Assembly (NCBI RefSeq): GCF_907163085.1
Contig: NZ_CAJQTX010000012.1
Coordinates: 1-62,779, forward strand
Origin: Candidatus Accumulibacter sp. ACC003
GTDB taxonomy: Bacteria > Pseudomonadota > Gammaproteobacteria > Burkholderiales > Rhodocyclaceae
Direction: 5' to 3'
Length of the DNA stretch: 62,779 nt
Below the pieces are notes generated by a model. That model saw nothing but the letters and a program-made list of their open reading frames with translations. It was not told the origin of the DNA and made no database searches. This document shows positions 7,523 through 16,311 of the stretch, piece after piece; the first letter of the stretch is position 1, and each line of letters opens with the position of its first letter. Both the position numbers and the translations under genes were made by a program.

Positions 7523-7681
7523 CTATAACCTGCCCATCACCAACAGAACGAGCAGGATCAGCAGCACCAGGCCAACACCACCGCTCGGACCGTAACCCCA
7601 TCCCCGGCTGTGTGGCCAGGCGGGAAACACGCCAAGCAGGATCAAGACGACAACGATCAATAGAATCGTTCCTAGTGACAT
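7523..7681 (-). CDS. DUF3309-family small membrane protein
   Basis: A 52-residue protein starting MSLGTILLIVVVLILLG, with an AGGAG ribosome site 8 bases before the ATG. Two hydrophobic helices flank a conserved Trp/Gly linker (PAWPHSRGWGYGPSGG), the DUF3309 signature; the end is LLVMGRL. A longer in-frame extension has no ribosome site. Function unknown; such proteins occur with stress and envelope genes. Degenerate and good TGTACG elements lie upstream (about 7725, 7921 and 7988). Confidence 0.8.
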   Translation of the reverse strand: MSLGTILLIVVVLILLGVFPAWPHSRGWGYGPSGGVGLVLLILLVLLVMGRL

Positions 7682-7920
7682 TTCATTTCTCCTGGTAAAA
7701 GTACATCGTAGCGGTGCGGCGTTTGTGTACATCCGTGCTGCGCACCCGTGACACTTTCCTCGGGGCGACGTAGCTTGTCTGCCGGCTGTTGCCGCGCTTG
7801 CTCCAATATCACGACAGTTCTCCTTCTGCTGCTCTTGGCGACCATCGCCAGCAAGGTGGCTGAGCTCCGCAAGCGTTGCCATGCCCTTGATAGCGATCAT
7901 ACGCAGGCGAGAAAAAGCGT

Positions 7921-7940
7921 CTGTACGTCACCGCACACGG
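7921..7940. promoter_or_regulatory. TGTACG-type palindrome
   Basis: CTGTACGTCACCGCACACGG. The left half-site CTGTACG is perfect; the right half CGCACAC differs from CGTACAC at one base. It lies in the ~500-bp region between the divergent DUF3309 and DUF883 genes, which holds no gene. Confidence 0.5.
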
Positions 7941-7987
7941 AACCAGGCTTCACCGCCTCCGAGGCCGGCCGGCGACGGTAATAGTCC

Positions 7988-8007
7988 TGTGTACGCCGGC
8001 GCACAGA
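7988..8007. promoter_or_regulatory. TGTACG-type palindrome
   Basis: TGTGTACGCCGGCGCACAGA, a symmetrical copy with half-sites TGTGTACG and CGCACAGA. It is 67 bp from the copy at 7921 and about 180 bp upstream of the DUF883 gene. Confidence 0.55.
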
Positions 8008-8186
8008 CGCGATTCCGGGTCGATGCGAGCATTGCATGCGGACGGATGTCGGCGCTCAAATGCATGTCCTACTGTCGACAGAGGCAGCGGCATGCCGCGA
8101 ATGCGCTGTCCGCTTGCTCGTCATCACTGCTCACGCCGTCATCGCGTCGGTCGTGATGTCCCCACCATTCACTCGCCCCAAGGAAC

Positions 8187-8522
8187 ATGATGAATACCGA
8201 ATTGATCGCCCAAAAAGGGACCATCGAAAGCACCAAGCACAAGCTGGTCGCAGATATCAGGAGCGTGGCCGAAGACGCCGACCACCTGCTGAAGAAAGCG
8301 AGCACTTCAACCACCGAGGGATGGGAGGCGGCGCGCACGCAGATCGGCGCCAAACTGAGCGAGGCCAGATCCCGACTCGACGACGCGCGAATCGCGGTGA
8401 CCGACAACGCCAGGTCCGCCGCAGGTTCCACTAACGAGTATGCGGAAGACAATCCCTGGAAGGTCGCCGGGCTTGCCCTGGCCGTCGGACTGCTCATCGG
8501 CGTTCTTAGCAGTCGCCGTTGA
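8187..8522 (+). CDS. DUF883 (YqjD/ElaB)-family membrane-anchored protein
   Basis: A 111-residue protein. The ATG-ATG start follows AAGGA. Residues 1-85 form a long charged amphipathic helix (LVADIRSVAEDADHLLK, EARSRLDDAR). Then comes the DUF883 signature YAEDNPWKVAGLALAVGLLIG, a single C-terminal membrane anchor ending in LSSRR. In E. coli, relatives YqjD and ElaB sit in the inner membrane and bind ribosomes in stationary phase; that role is transferred by family. It sits among other stress proteins with TGTACG palindromes upstream. Confidence 0.85.
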   Translation: MMNTELIAQKGTIESTKHKLVADIRSVAEDADHLLKKASTSTTEGWEAARTQIGAKLSEARSRLDDARIAVTDNARSAAGSTNEYAEDNPWKVAGLALAVGLLIGVLSSRR

Positions 8523-8529
8523 TCCAGAC

Positions 8530-8851
8530 GTGGCGATGGCGCCGCTGCCTCTAGCGGCAGCGACGTCTCCGGCGCTGGCGGCGTAGTCTCTGGCGCTGGC
8601 CCCGAACTCTCTGCCCTTTCGGCAGCGCCCGCCTCGAGCGGCGCTTCGTTCTCCGCGGCTGCCTCGCGCCCCTTCTCCCACGGTGGCTTTGTACTCGGCG
8701 GCCGCGAGCTGCTGCCCGGGTTTTGATTCAGCCGATCGTGCAACTCCTTGACGCCGTGCAGCAGTCGCTTCGACACTTCCGGCAACAGCTCAGCTGGCAG
8801 CTCCTTCAGTCATTCGTCCGTCTGGAAAAGATCATGCTTGCTCAGGCGCAT
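8530..8851 (-). pseudogene. IS66-type transposase N-terminal remnant
   Basis: Reading the minus strand from MRLSKHDLFQTDE, an in-frame stop interrupts and the frame resumes as LKELPAELLPEVSKRLL, HDRLNQNPGSSSRPPSTKPP. The Asn/Ser/Pro segment is the typical N-terminal region of IS66-family transposases. Beyond about 8600 only low-complexity Ala/Pro/Glu sequence remains, and the frame then runs antisense into the DUF883 gene. No catalytic domain is present. Confidence 0.6.
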
Positions 8852-9513
8852 CGCGTCGTGGCTATCGTGCCGTCGTCATGGTCACAAATTACGCCGCAAA
8901 AACCATGGGGTTGGCGGCGTTTCTCAAGAGGGTGCGAACGGTTACGGGTGCTCGACGTCGCCTTTGGCGAGGATGCCAGCACCGTACGCAAAGACAAGGC
9001 CCCGCAGAATATTTCTCTCTTGAAGATGCTCGTTCTCGATTTGATTCGGCTGGATACGACCGATCAGAAGAAAACCAGCTTGCGCGTGAAGCGCAAGGCA
9101 GCCGCCGGGGATGACGACTTCCGGGCGAAGCTCATGGGCCTAATCAGACTGTGACGGCCGAGTGTCGAGGCCCTGATAAAGAGGCCAGGCTTGTGGGTCC
9201 ATGGCCAGCCAGTTTGCCGCCAGCGGCCGTTGGCCGGCAAAACCCTCGGAACCGCAGCTGTCGTAACACGCGGACTCACCCTTTCGACCCAAAACAGAAG
9301 TTCGGCGAAATACAAAGCACACCTTCGCGGTGCTGCGAAACTACCGGGTCCGGGCGCCTTTTACGAACTCAAGTGAAGCCCGAAATAATTCGAGATCTTG
9401 CTCGTAGTCTGCTGCGTCGGCCCTATCGATTTGAATCCACTCCCTCGAACTTGCCATTCCACCGGGTTGGAATGGAACGACGTTGCTTCTCGAGAATTGC
9501 AAATCGGACGCAG
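8852..9513. other. Intergenic with a hairpin; no supported gene
   Basis: About 660 bases with only short unconvincing frames. A perfect 8-bp inverted repeat (CCATTCCA / TGGAATGG, 6-base loop) lies at 9454-9475, just downstream of the IS4-type transposase gene. No T-run follows it, so it is not a classical terminator. I could not locate transposon ends here. Confidence 0.35.
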
Positions 9514-10890
9514 TCAACGGTGTCCGGCTGCCTCATAGGTATGCCAACAACAATGGCCGCAACTGGGCCTCGTAGAGCGCCTGCGAGGCGGGTTTGTGAA
9601 AACAGTGCTTAAAAACCGCAGGACTTGGCGGCTCACCTTGGAGGTGTAGCGGAATACCGGGGCAGTCCAGTCGGGGCGATCGGTCCCGTCGGTCGCCGAG
9701 GTCTGGCGCCGGTCCTGCTTGCGCAAAGCCTTCTCGTCCACGATTCCGTGCTGCCCCATTCTGTAGTGCACCAGCAGGGCCACCAAGAGGCTGGTGACAA
9801 CGGCCAGGCGGACCTGATTCTCGATGGCCGCCACACTGGCGCCCCATGCCTTGGCGAGGCTGAAGTCGTTCTTCCATGTGTCGAAACATTTCTCCTCCTC
9901 CCAGCGGCGGGAGTAGAGGAAGGCGATGACGCCGGGCGCGAGGTCGAACTCGTTGGTCAGAAACTCCACGAGATGTCCTCGTCGGCTGCGGAAGGTGATC
10001 AGGCGCCAGTGTTGGCGGGAACTGAGCAAGGTGATGCGCAGATCGTTGAGCACCCCGTCGTTGGCCGGGACATCCTCGATCTTTAAGGGCTCGGTGGACT
10101 CGACGCACAGGCTGCTTTTCATGCGCGTGATCATGGTCACGCCCAAGCTCTTTTTCCGGTCATCCCAAAACGTCGCGTCGATGAAAGCGCGGTCGACCAG
10201 CCACAGCGCGCCCTTGTCACGGGTCATGGCCTGCGCGGATTGGTCATAGTCGCGCAACAGAGTGATTTCGTGGCGACTGCGGGTGTCGACGTGCACGTCG
10301 GTGGGGCAACCCAGGCGCACGTCGTAGAAGCTCAACAGCGCGTGCCCCTTGGGATTGTCCGTCCCGCCCTGGCGGGGCGTACACCGCCCGTAGTGGGCGC
10401 TTTCGCTCTGATAGGTCCCATCCATTGCATACACCGGCCGTCCTTGCAGGGCTGGGAATTGCGCCAGGCGATCCGGCAGCGCGGCCCGGGCCTCGGTGAG
10501 CAACGGCGGCATCGCCGCCTCCAAGACCGTGCGGCGGCGGCGCGAGGACAGCGCGTCCGACCAGGTGGAACGTGCCAGCGGGACGCGCTGCGCCGTCCCC
10601 GGCTCGCAATGCAGCAGCGACTGCACCTGCTCGCGCAGGGTGCGCATGCCCTGCAGGTGGCGCAGCACCCCCAGGCCGATAAAATCCGCCATGCTCAACA
10701 CTCGCGATACCGCGTCGGTACCGCGCACCTGCGCCAAGGCACGAGCCATCGGCGCCAACAATTCACCCAAGACGGTTTGGTTCATGAGGCTATCCATGAC
10801 CGCAGTTAATCGTTCGGTATCCACAAGACACTCCAATAAGCTGTTGTTTATACAGCCAAAATTGCGAGTATTTTGCCAAACCTTTGTCAA
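9514..10890 (-). CDS. IS4-family DDE transposase
   Basis: A 458-residue transposase that looks intact. The catalytic triad is present: Asp in YAMDGTYQSE, Asp in LWLVDRAFID and Glu in the Y-R-E-K signature YSRRWEEEKCFDTWK, with Y-2-R-3-E-6-K spacing. The N-terminal 120 residues are helical and DNA-binding-like. The exact start is uncertain: the longest frame begins MTKVWQNTRN, but an internal MDSLMNQTVL is also plausible. It abuts a truncated IS4-type gene on its upstream side and may have caused that truncation. I could not define its terminal repeats with confidence. Confidence 0.85.
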   Translation of the reverse strand: MTKVWQNTRNFGCINNSLLECLVDTERLTAVMDSLMNQTVLGELLAPMARALAQVRGTDAVSRVLSMADFIGLGVLRHLQGMRTLREQVQSLLHCEPGTAQRVPLARSTWSDALSSRRRRTVLEAAMPPLLTEARAALPDRLAQFPALQGRPVYAMDGTYQSESAHYGRCTPRQGGTDNPKGHALLSFYDVRLGCPTDVHVDTRSRHEITLLRDYDQSAQAMTRDKGALWLVDRAFIDATFWDDRKKSLGVTMITRMKSSLCVESTEPLKIEDVPANDGVLNDLRITLLSSRQHWRLITFRSRRGHLVEFLTNEFDLAPGVIAFLYSRRWEEEKCFDTWKNDFSLAKAWGASVAAIENQVRLAVVTSLLVALLVHYRMGQHGIVDEKALRKQDRRQTSATDGTDRPDWTAPVFRYTSKVSRQVLRFLSTVFTNPPRRRSTRPSCGHCCWHTYEAAGHR

Positions 10891-10985
10891 GTGTTTTTCG
10901 CATTATTTTAAAAATATTTTTGCCGCCTCAATATCCGCGCCATAGAGCACGTCGATTTCGAACCTGCCGCTTTTCTATTAAATAC

Positions 10986-11999
10986 TCAAATTATCCGCGT
11001 ATAACACGACTGCGACGCCGCCTTGTGGTGGATTACCTGCTTCGGCCAAAATTCAAGCCGGACACCGTTGCGATTGGTCAGCAAGCGCCATTCGACCGGC
11101 TTGCAGCCGGCGGGCGCCCCGATTTCCGTGGCGATCAGGCAGGTCACTCTGATGTGGCGGCCGTCCGTGTCACGAGCCGGGAGGTCGACCGCATGGCTTC
11201 GCAACTGCTGGCGCACGATCCGTTTTGGCTGCCCGTGCCGCGATGCCAGAGTGAATTCGATCTCGCCGAGGGGCGCTTCGGCAAGAGTTGCCGCCCACAG
11301 TTTGCCGCCTTGCGGCAAACAGCGGTTGTGTTTGGCGCGAATCAGCCAGTCGGCCGGCGTTCCCAACGCCTGGGCGCGCTGCATCAGGCCGACGATGTCC
11401 GCTTCGCGGTCGGCCACATAGACCAATCGCGTTTGTGGCATCCCCGCCGCGGTTTCGGCGACCCGCTCGTAGCCTTCAATCCAGCGCGTGCTCTCGCTGA
11501 TGCCCGGCCGGCTTCCGTCGGCCGCTTTCGCTTCTCTCGCCCACATCCAGGCGTCGATCACCCCGAGCGGTTCACGTTCCGGGGTCACCGCATAGGTCGG
11601 GTGCAGATACATGCCGCGCTGGGCTTCGTACGAGAGCGGCCCGAGTCCTTCGATCTCCTGACCGTTGAAGTCCAGTTCGGTGGTGTCCTGAAGGCACAAC
11701 ACCACCGGGTGTTGTGCCATGCGCCTTTGGCTGCAATCCATGTGCGGTTGCAGGATCGATTGCCAGTTCAACCCGCGCTTGCCAGCGTGGGCCTGATCGA
11801 AGAAACGGTACGCCGCCACAGTCTCCGCCCAATCCCCACAGGCACCCGGTATGCTCGCCGTCGGCTGCTCTGCAAAGCGTGTCGCCAGTTTGATCAGCCT
11901 CCGTCTCAGACGTCCGTCCCCCAGTTCAGCCCCGCCAAATTCGTCTCCCGCCCAGTTTGCCATCGCCCGATCCTTATGAAAATGGGAAAGGGAAAGCAA
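10986..11999 (-). pseudogene. IS4/Tn5-like transposase, 3'-truncated
   Basis: A 337-residue frame related to the catalytic half of the 4245-6470 transposase but a different element. The start is probably the internal MANWAGDEFGG. The Tn5-type N-terminal domain is complete, and the first two catalytic Asp residues are present (CLQDTTELDF, YVADREADI). The protein breaks off right after VEWRLLTNR, where the Y-R-E-K helix with the catalytic Glu should follow; the last ~27 residues are unrelated. It therefore cannot be active alone. Sequences near 10988-11010 and 12066-12090 are imperfectly complementary, so the copy may be an internally deleted element between its own ends. Confidence 0.75.
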
Positions 12000-12373
12000 G
12001 GGGTATACCAGACAAAATCAGTCAACTATTTGTCAGGGCACATCGGGCGGCTACGTTATGCTGAGTGAGTTGTGTATAACGAATAAGGATAGATCGTGCG
12101 AAGCCACGATCTGATCCGTTTGTTGGACGAGCCCGGGCCGGAGCGCTGGGCGCGCCCTCTGCAAATATCTTTTTTGGATTTACCCCGCAGGCATGAATGC
12201 CGAAGGGCGGGGAGCGGGCCGTCGCCGCGCGCTGCGGCACCGTCAGCGAAGATCGCGCAAATCCGGCCGTTTTGGCGTCCCGGCCACTGAACTCCGGGCG
12301 ACCCCGTCACTCAGCTTGGGGAAACTGAAGTCCCAAAGGCGGCCGGACAGCGCTGTGAAGGCGGCTTACACGA
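12000..12373. other. Inter-element spacer
   Basis: About 370 bases between two transposase genes, with no supported gene. The left part may include the right end of the truncated IS4 copy. Confidence 0.35.
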
Positions 12374-13504
12374 TCAGGCAGCGATCGCGACGAGCGGTGG
12401 AGCAGCGACGAAGGCGGGCGATGTTGATCGAATACGCGTCCGGACAATTGACATCACGGAGCCACAGCACGGGCAAAGCATCGCTGGCCGCTCCTTGCGC
12501 GGCGGCGTGAAGCGGCTGGGATCGAACTTCAGCAAGCGGTGCAGCAAACTGATCAGGCGCTTGCAGTTGGCGTGCAGGAAGCCGAAATTGCGGGCGCGGC
12601 GAAAGCCCTTGGGTAGCACGTGCTGGAGGATCAGCCAGAGGAAATCGGCGCCGGCTAGCGAGCGCTTTTCCGACTTGCCGGTTTGTGCGTTGCGGTAGCG
12701 GAAGCTCACCCGCCCATCCTTACAAGCGAGGATGTCCTGTTCACGGATGACGCCGCGGTAGAGGTAACGACCGAGGTAGATCAGGGCCTTCTCGCCGCTG
12801 CCCACCGATTTGCAGTGCGCTACCCATTCCCGCGGATAGGACGCCGGCAGGCAAATGCCGGCCGCCTCGATCGCCGCCAGCATTTTGGCCCGGAAGACCT
12901 TGGCCATCGCCTTCTCGTTGAACAGGTAGGTGCCGTTCTTGCCGCGCCGCTTGCGTCGCCAGCGCTGCTTCGCGGCATCGATCGCTGCCGCGGGGACGAC
13001 GAGATGGACATGCGGGTGGAAGTCGAGCCGACGCGAGTGCGTGTGCAGGACCGCGATGGCGCCGGGCGTGCCCTGCAACTGCCGGTCGTTCTGACTGAAG
13101 CGGTGCACCGTTTCCCAGGCACAGCGCATCAAGCCATCGAAGACGACGTCGGCGTGCGCCGCAGCGAGCCCGCGCAATTCGGCCGGCAGCGTGAAGGTCA
13201 GCAGAAAGTAGTCGGCCGGGACGAGGCGCTCTATCTGACGTTCCAGCCATTGCTGGCTCTCGTGGTGCTGGCAGTGCGGGCAAAGGCGATGGCCGCAGGA
13301 ATGCGGAACGAGTTTTTGCTGATCGCAGCCTTCGCACTGGAGCTGCATCATCGGGCTGGCCGGGCCGCGGCAATCGCGCATCGCCGAGAGTGCCCGAAGC
13401 TGATCGAAGCTCAGGCGGTGGCGAAATTGCGTCATGAAGTCCGCTTCGAATTCGGCAATGACAGAGCCGAGGCGGATCATCGCGGCGTCCCCTTGCTCAG
13501 ACAA
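12374..13504 (-). CDS. IS91-family HUH transposase
   Basis: A 376-residue rolling-circle-type transposase. Near the N-terminus is a zinc-ribbon (CEGCD, then HRLCPHCQH), followed by FLLTFTLPAELR. The catalytic HUH motif is in FHPHVHLVVP (about residues 165-174), and the candidate nucleophile tyrosines are in IYLGRYLYRG. Such enzymes cut single-stranded DNA and transpose by a rolling-circle route. The gene overlaps by 28 bp the end of the adjacent tyrosine-recombinase gene on the same strand, an arrangement known for one branch of IS91-like elements. A second Cys pair near the C-terminus (CPCCGS) is a further possible zinc site. Confidence 0.85.
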   Translation of the reverse strand: MSEQGDAAMIRLGSVIAEFEADFMTQFRHRLSFDQLRALSAMRDCRGPASPMMQLQCEGCDQQKLVPHSCGHRLCPHCQHHESQQWLERQIERLVPADYFLLTFTLPAELRGLAAAHADVVFDGLMRCAWETVHRFSQNDRQLQGTPGAIAVLHTHSRRLDFHPHVHLVVPAAAIDAAKQRWRRKRRGKNGTYLFNEKAMAKVFRAKMLAAIEAAGICLPASYPREWVAHCKSVGSGEKALIYLGRYLYRGVIREQDILACKDGRVSFRYRNAQTGKSEKRSLAGADFLWLILQHVLPKGFRRARNFGFLHANCKRLISLLHRLLKFDPSRFTPPRKERPAMLCPCCGSVMSIVRTRIRSTSPAFVAAPPLVAIAA

Positions 13505-14411
13505 AAGCGGTCCATCAGCGCGTTGATGCGGTCGATGGCGTGATGCCGGGTTTGATCCGTCAGATGGGTGTAGCGAACCGTCGTGAGAATCGAGTGATGG
13601 CCGAGAATGCTCTGCACCTCGGTGAGCTCGACGCCCGCCTCGATCAGGTGCGTGGCATAGGCGTGACGCAAACTGTGCGGCGAAATGTTTTTTTTAGCCC
13701 GCAGGATTCGACCACCGCCCGCAGTGCCTTCTGAACGCCGCTGCGATTGAGCGGTGTCCTGGCGCTGCTCGCACCTGGCAAGCCGCCGCGGCGATTGGGA
13801 AACAGCAGAACGGGATTACGGTGGCGCTGCCAGAAACAACGCAGGAGTCGGTAGGTGGCCGTCGGCAGCGGCACCAGGCGATCCTTGTTGCCCTTGGCAT
13901 CGCGGATATGCACCCGCCCGCGCGCGCCGTCGATGTCGGCGACCGTCAGCCGTAAGCCTTCGCCCAGGCGCAGGCCGAGGCTGTAGAGGGTGAAGAAGAA
14001 AACGCGGTAACTGAGCACCTGCGTGGCCAGAAAAATCCGCTCGGTCTCCTCGACCGTGACGATGTCCGGCAGGCGCAGCGAGCGCGGCGGCTTGATCAGA
14101 CCGGGCGCCACCCAGGGTTTCTTCAGCACGTGCTCGTAGTAAAACTTGAGCCCGTACAGATCGAGCTTGAGCGAACTCCAGGAGTGCGTCTCACGCAGGT
14201 CGGCTAAGTAATCCAACAGGTCGGCCTCGCTCAGATCGTCGATCTGATGAGCGAAGTAATCTCCCACCCGGCGGACGGCGCGCGAATACGCGTCGATCGT
14301 CTTCGGCTGCAAGCCCTTGAGCTTCAGGTGCTTCTGGTGCAGCTCGTAGTTCGTGTCAAAAATCGTCGTTGCGACAGCGGACATCTCTTCCATCTTGCGG
14401 TAACCTCGCAT
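13477..14411 (-). pseudogene. Tyrosine recombinase of IS91-like element, frameshifted
   Basis: Phage-integrase/XerD-like recombinase. The N-terminal SAM-like core-binding domain is at residues ~20-110, and the catalytic domain begins with the first Arg in LGLRLGEGLRL. The frame is lost at GLKKTFRRTV. In another frame the sequence continues as RHAYATHLIEAGVEL, ILGHHSILTTVRYTHL, which holds the H-x-x-R, second His and Tyr nucleophile, and ends at 13477. The break is at a run of eight A on the coding strand (13688-13695); nine would restore about 310 residues. As read, the 255-residue product lacks the nucleophile. It may be a slippage site, a real mutation or a sequencing error. Confidence 0.8.
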
Positions 14412-14969
14412 TCGTCATGAACGTCCCTCGGATGAGGGGCGAGGTCACATCTTGAGTCAACGCGACGACAGCACCGGGGTTTCCTCCGCGTAGCGGCTTC
14501 GTCCAACGAGATGCGTTTAGAGCCGGGCGGCGGGTTCCGGATCAGTTAGCCGACGTTCGCGCCTGACGATTCTTCGCCGCCTCTACGTCTCTTCCTGGCC
14601 GAAAACCGCTGCTCGCTGATCGTACTACAAAGCGGCCCTTGACAGAAAATCGAGCTTGCCGAGCGGCGGTCCGGCCCAGTGAATTAGAAGTCAGTGGACC
14701 CAAGAGATGGCACTTGCCTTTTGCGTGCGCCACTGCGTGCGCCACTGCGGACGGACAACAGGGCGTTCTCGGCGGCCTCATCCAGAGCGCTCCCGAGCGG
14801 CCGCGCGGCTTGTCGTACAGCGACAACGCGGCGCTTGGCCGTGCTGCACATCACGCCCGTTGAGCCTCGCCGCGGGGCTGCGAGCACAGCTTATCGACGG
14901 CCCGATTGCGAGAGCGCGATACTGCCGACGCGCCGTTGGCCTTCCTCGTTTTATCAAGGAGCCAATCTC
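14412..14969. other. Intergenic, no supported gene
   Basis: About 560 bases between the recombinase and a hypothetical gene. Overlapping short frames exist in all phases without starts or known patterns. It may include the end of the IS91-like element, which I cannot place. Confidence 0.35.
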
Positions 14970-15239
14970 ATGACGCAGAAGCTCGTATCGCTGAATATCA
15001 GCGCCGACGACGTGGCGGCGATAGCCGCCGCGATCAATACCCGGCAAGGGAAACTCGCTGGCCTGCTCGAACTCTTGGCCGACCAGCGGCGCCGCCTGAC
15101 CAGGATGGACGACAAGTCGGAAGCGTTTCGCGGGAAGACGCTGATGGTCCTGGCGCAGAACAAGCCGATTATCCCGCCGGAACTCGATCTCGCCGAAGCC
15201 GCGCGTGATCTCCACAAGCTCGGTCTCTTGCGACGATAG
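14970..15239 (+). CDS. Conserved-looking hypothetical protein, N-terminal part
   Basis: An 89-residue frame starting MTQKLVSLNI, with AAGGAG 8 bases upstream. It is mostly helical (DDVAAIAAAINTRQGKLAGL, LDLAEAARDLHKLGLLRR). I do not recognise a named family. The TAG at 15237 is followed in the same frame by 65 further codons with the same strong coding character, so the native product is probably about 155 residues and this is its first part. Confidence 0.6.
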   Translation: MTQKLVSLNISADDVAAIAAAINTRQGKLAGLLELLADQRRRLTRMDDKSEAFRGKTLMVLAQNKPIIPPELDLAEAARDLHKLGLLRR

Positions 15240-15437
15240 CTGGCCAGCCTGCGGCAGCTGCTGGCGCGCGCCGACGACAGCGAAATGGCGCTCGCTAACG
15301 ACATCCTCAACGCCGCGCTCGCGGCTTGTGTGCTGGCCAGGGTCTTCGGCAAGGGCGCCGGGCTCGATGCCTTGAAAGAAACGGTGGCGGCTCGCTACAA
15401 CCGCAAGCGTAAACCGAGCCCGGTCGCCGCTCCCTGA
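15240..15437 (+). pseudogene. Continuation of the preceding hypothetical gene after an in-frame TAG
   Basis: Directly after the TAG, the same frame reads LASLRQLLARADDSEMALAN, then ILNAALAACVLARVFGKGAG and LKETVAARYNRKRK, ending at TGA 15435-15437. Composition and codon use are those of a real protein and there is no ribosome site of its own. A sense codon (such as Cys, Gln or Trp) mutated to TAG is the simplest reading; amber read-through is possible but unsupported. Confidence 0.55.
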
Positions 15438-15479
15438 GAGCCGCGCCAGGCTTCGCCCTCGGCACGCAAGCATCGGAGA

Positions 15480-15915
15480 TTCAGGCGCAAAGCTCCGACC
15501 GGCGATGGCAAGCTTCAGATTCCCTGCCGCAAGCGGATGAGCTTCGCTGGGCAAGCAGAAAAGCATGGGCCGCAAGGCAAAAAGGCTCGCACGCCAGGCG
15601 TCGATCTTCACTGCACATGAAAAATAGCCTCAAGTTCAAGTTTCTCGACCACGCGCGCGAGCCTTTCTGCTTGGCGCGCAAGAATAAAGATCATGCCGTG
15701 CAAGCCTCGCTGCTCGGCACGTCGAGCAAATAGGCTTGCGGGCCAGGCTCTTTGACTGGCGCGTGACGTTCGGAGTCTTGCCGCCACATTTCGGCATGAC
15801 GCCGATCGAGCAAAGAGCTTCGTCGTCGCGCTTCTCGGTCTGCCGAACGCAGATCAAACTCTCGCCCGAAGAGCATACGGGCTTGCGGATCGAGCAAAAA
15901 GCCTCGCGCACGCGC
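15480..15915. repeat. Degenerate repeat tract with an 84-bp core spacing
   Basis: The word TCGAGCAAA starts at 15722, 15806 and 15890, exactly 84 bp apart, each followed by a variant of AGCYT. Looser variants (GGCAAAAAGGCTC, GCGCAAAGCTCC) recur upstream to about 15484. Outside the core word the units are poorly conserved. On the minus strand the units read as Cys-rich 28-residue repeats beginning EAxCSI, without a convincing start or stop structure. The wider gap 15438-16311 holds no supported gene. Confidence 0.45.
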
Positions 15916-16311
15916 TTGCCCGGCTACTGCGCGGGCTTCGCCAAGCTTTTCGGGCCACCTCGCGCACCGCGCAGGCGACTCGCTCCTTGACCGGGCCGAT
16001 CGCTTTTCCGGGTGGCACGACGATCACCATCGGCCGCAGCGACGCGTGCGTGAGCCGGTGCGTGCAATAGCGTGCAGCGGCATGTGTGGCGCAACACCGC
16101 GTCGAGGGCGACGCTATCTTCGCGACGATCAATATGCCGCTGGGCAACGCGGGCAAGTGAGGCCGACACGTCGCCAACGAAAGCTCTCTGGATTGCCACG
16201 TCGGCTGCGCCTCCTCGCAATGACGCGGCGCGCCGATCACCCGCAGCGAGTGCTCGACGCCGCCATCACTTTTGCGGTAAAAAGGTAGCCATCTACCGGA
16301 GTTCGGAGCAG

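Noticed and set aside
9454-9475. Rho-independent terminator after the IS4-type transposase
   Set aside because: The hairpin is perfect but short and not followed by a T-run on the transcript strand.
15720-15900. CRISPR array
   Set aside because: The repeated word is only about 9 bp, the 84-bp units are poorly conserved and no cas genes are nearby.
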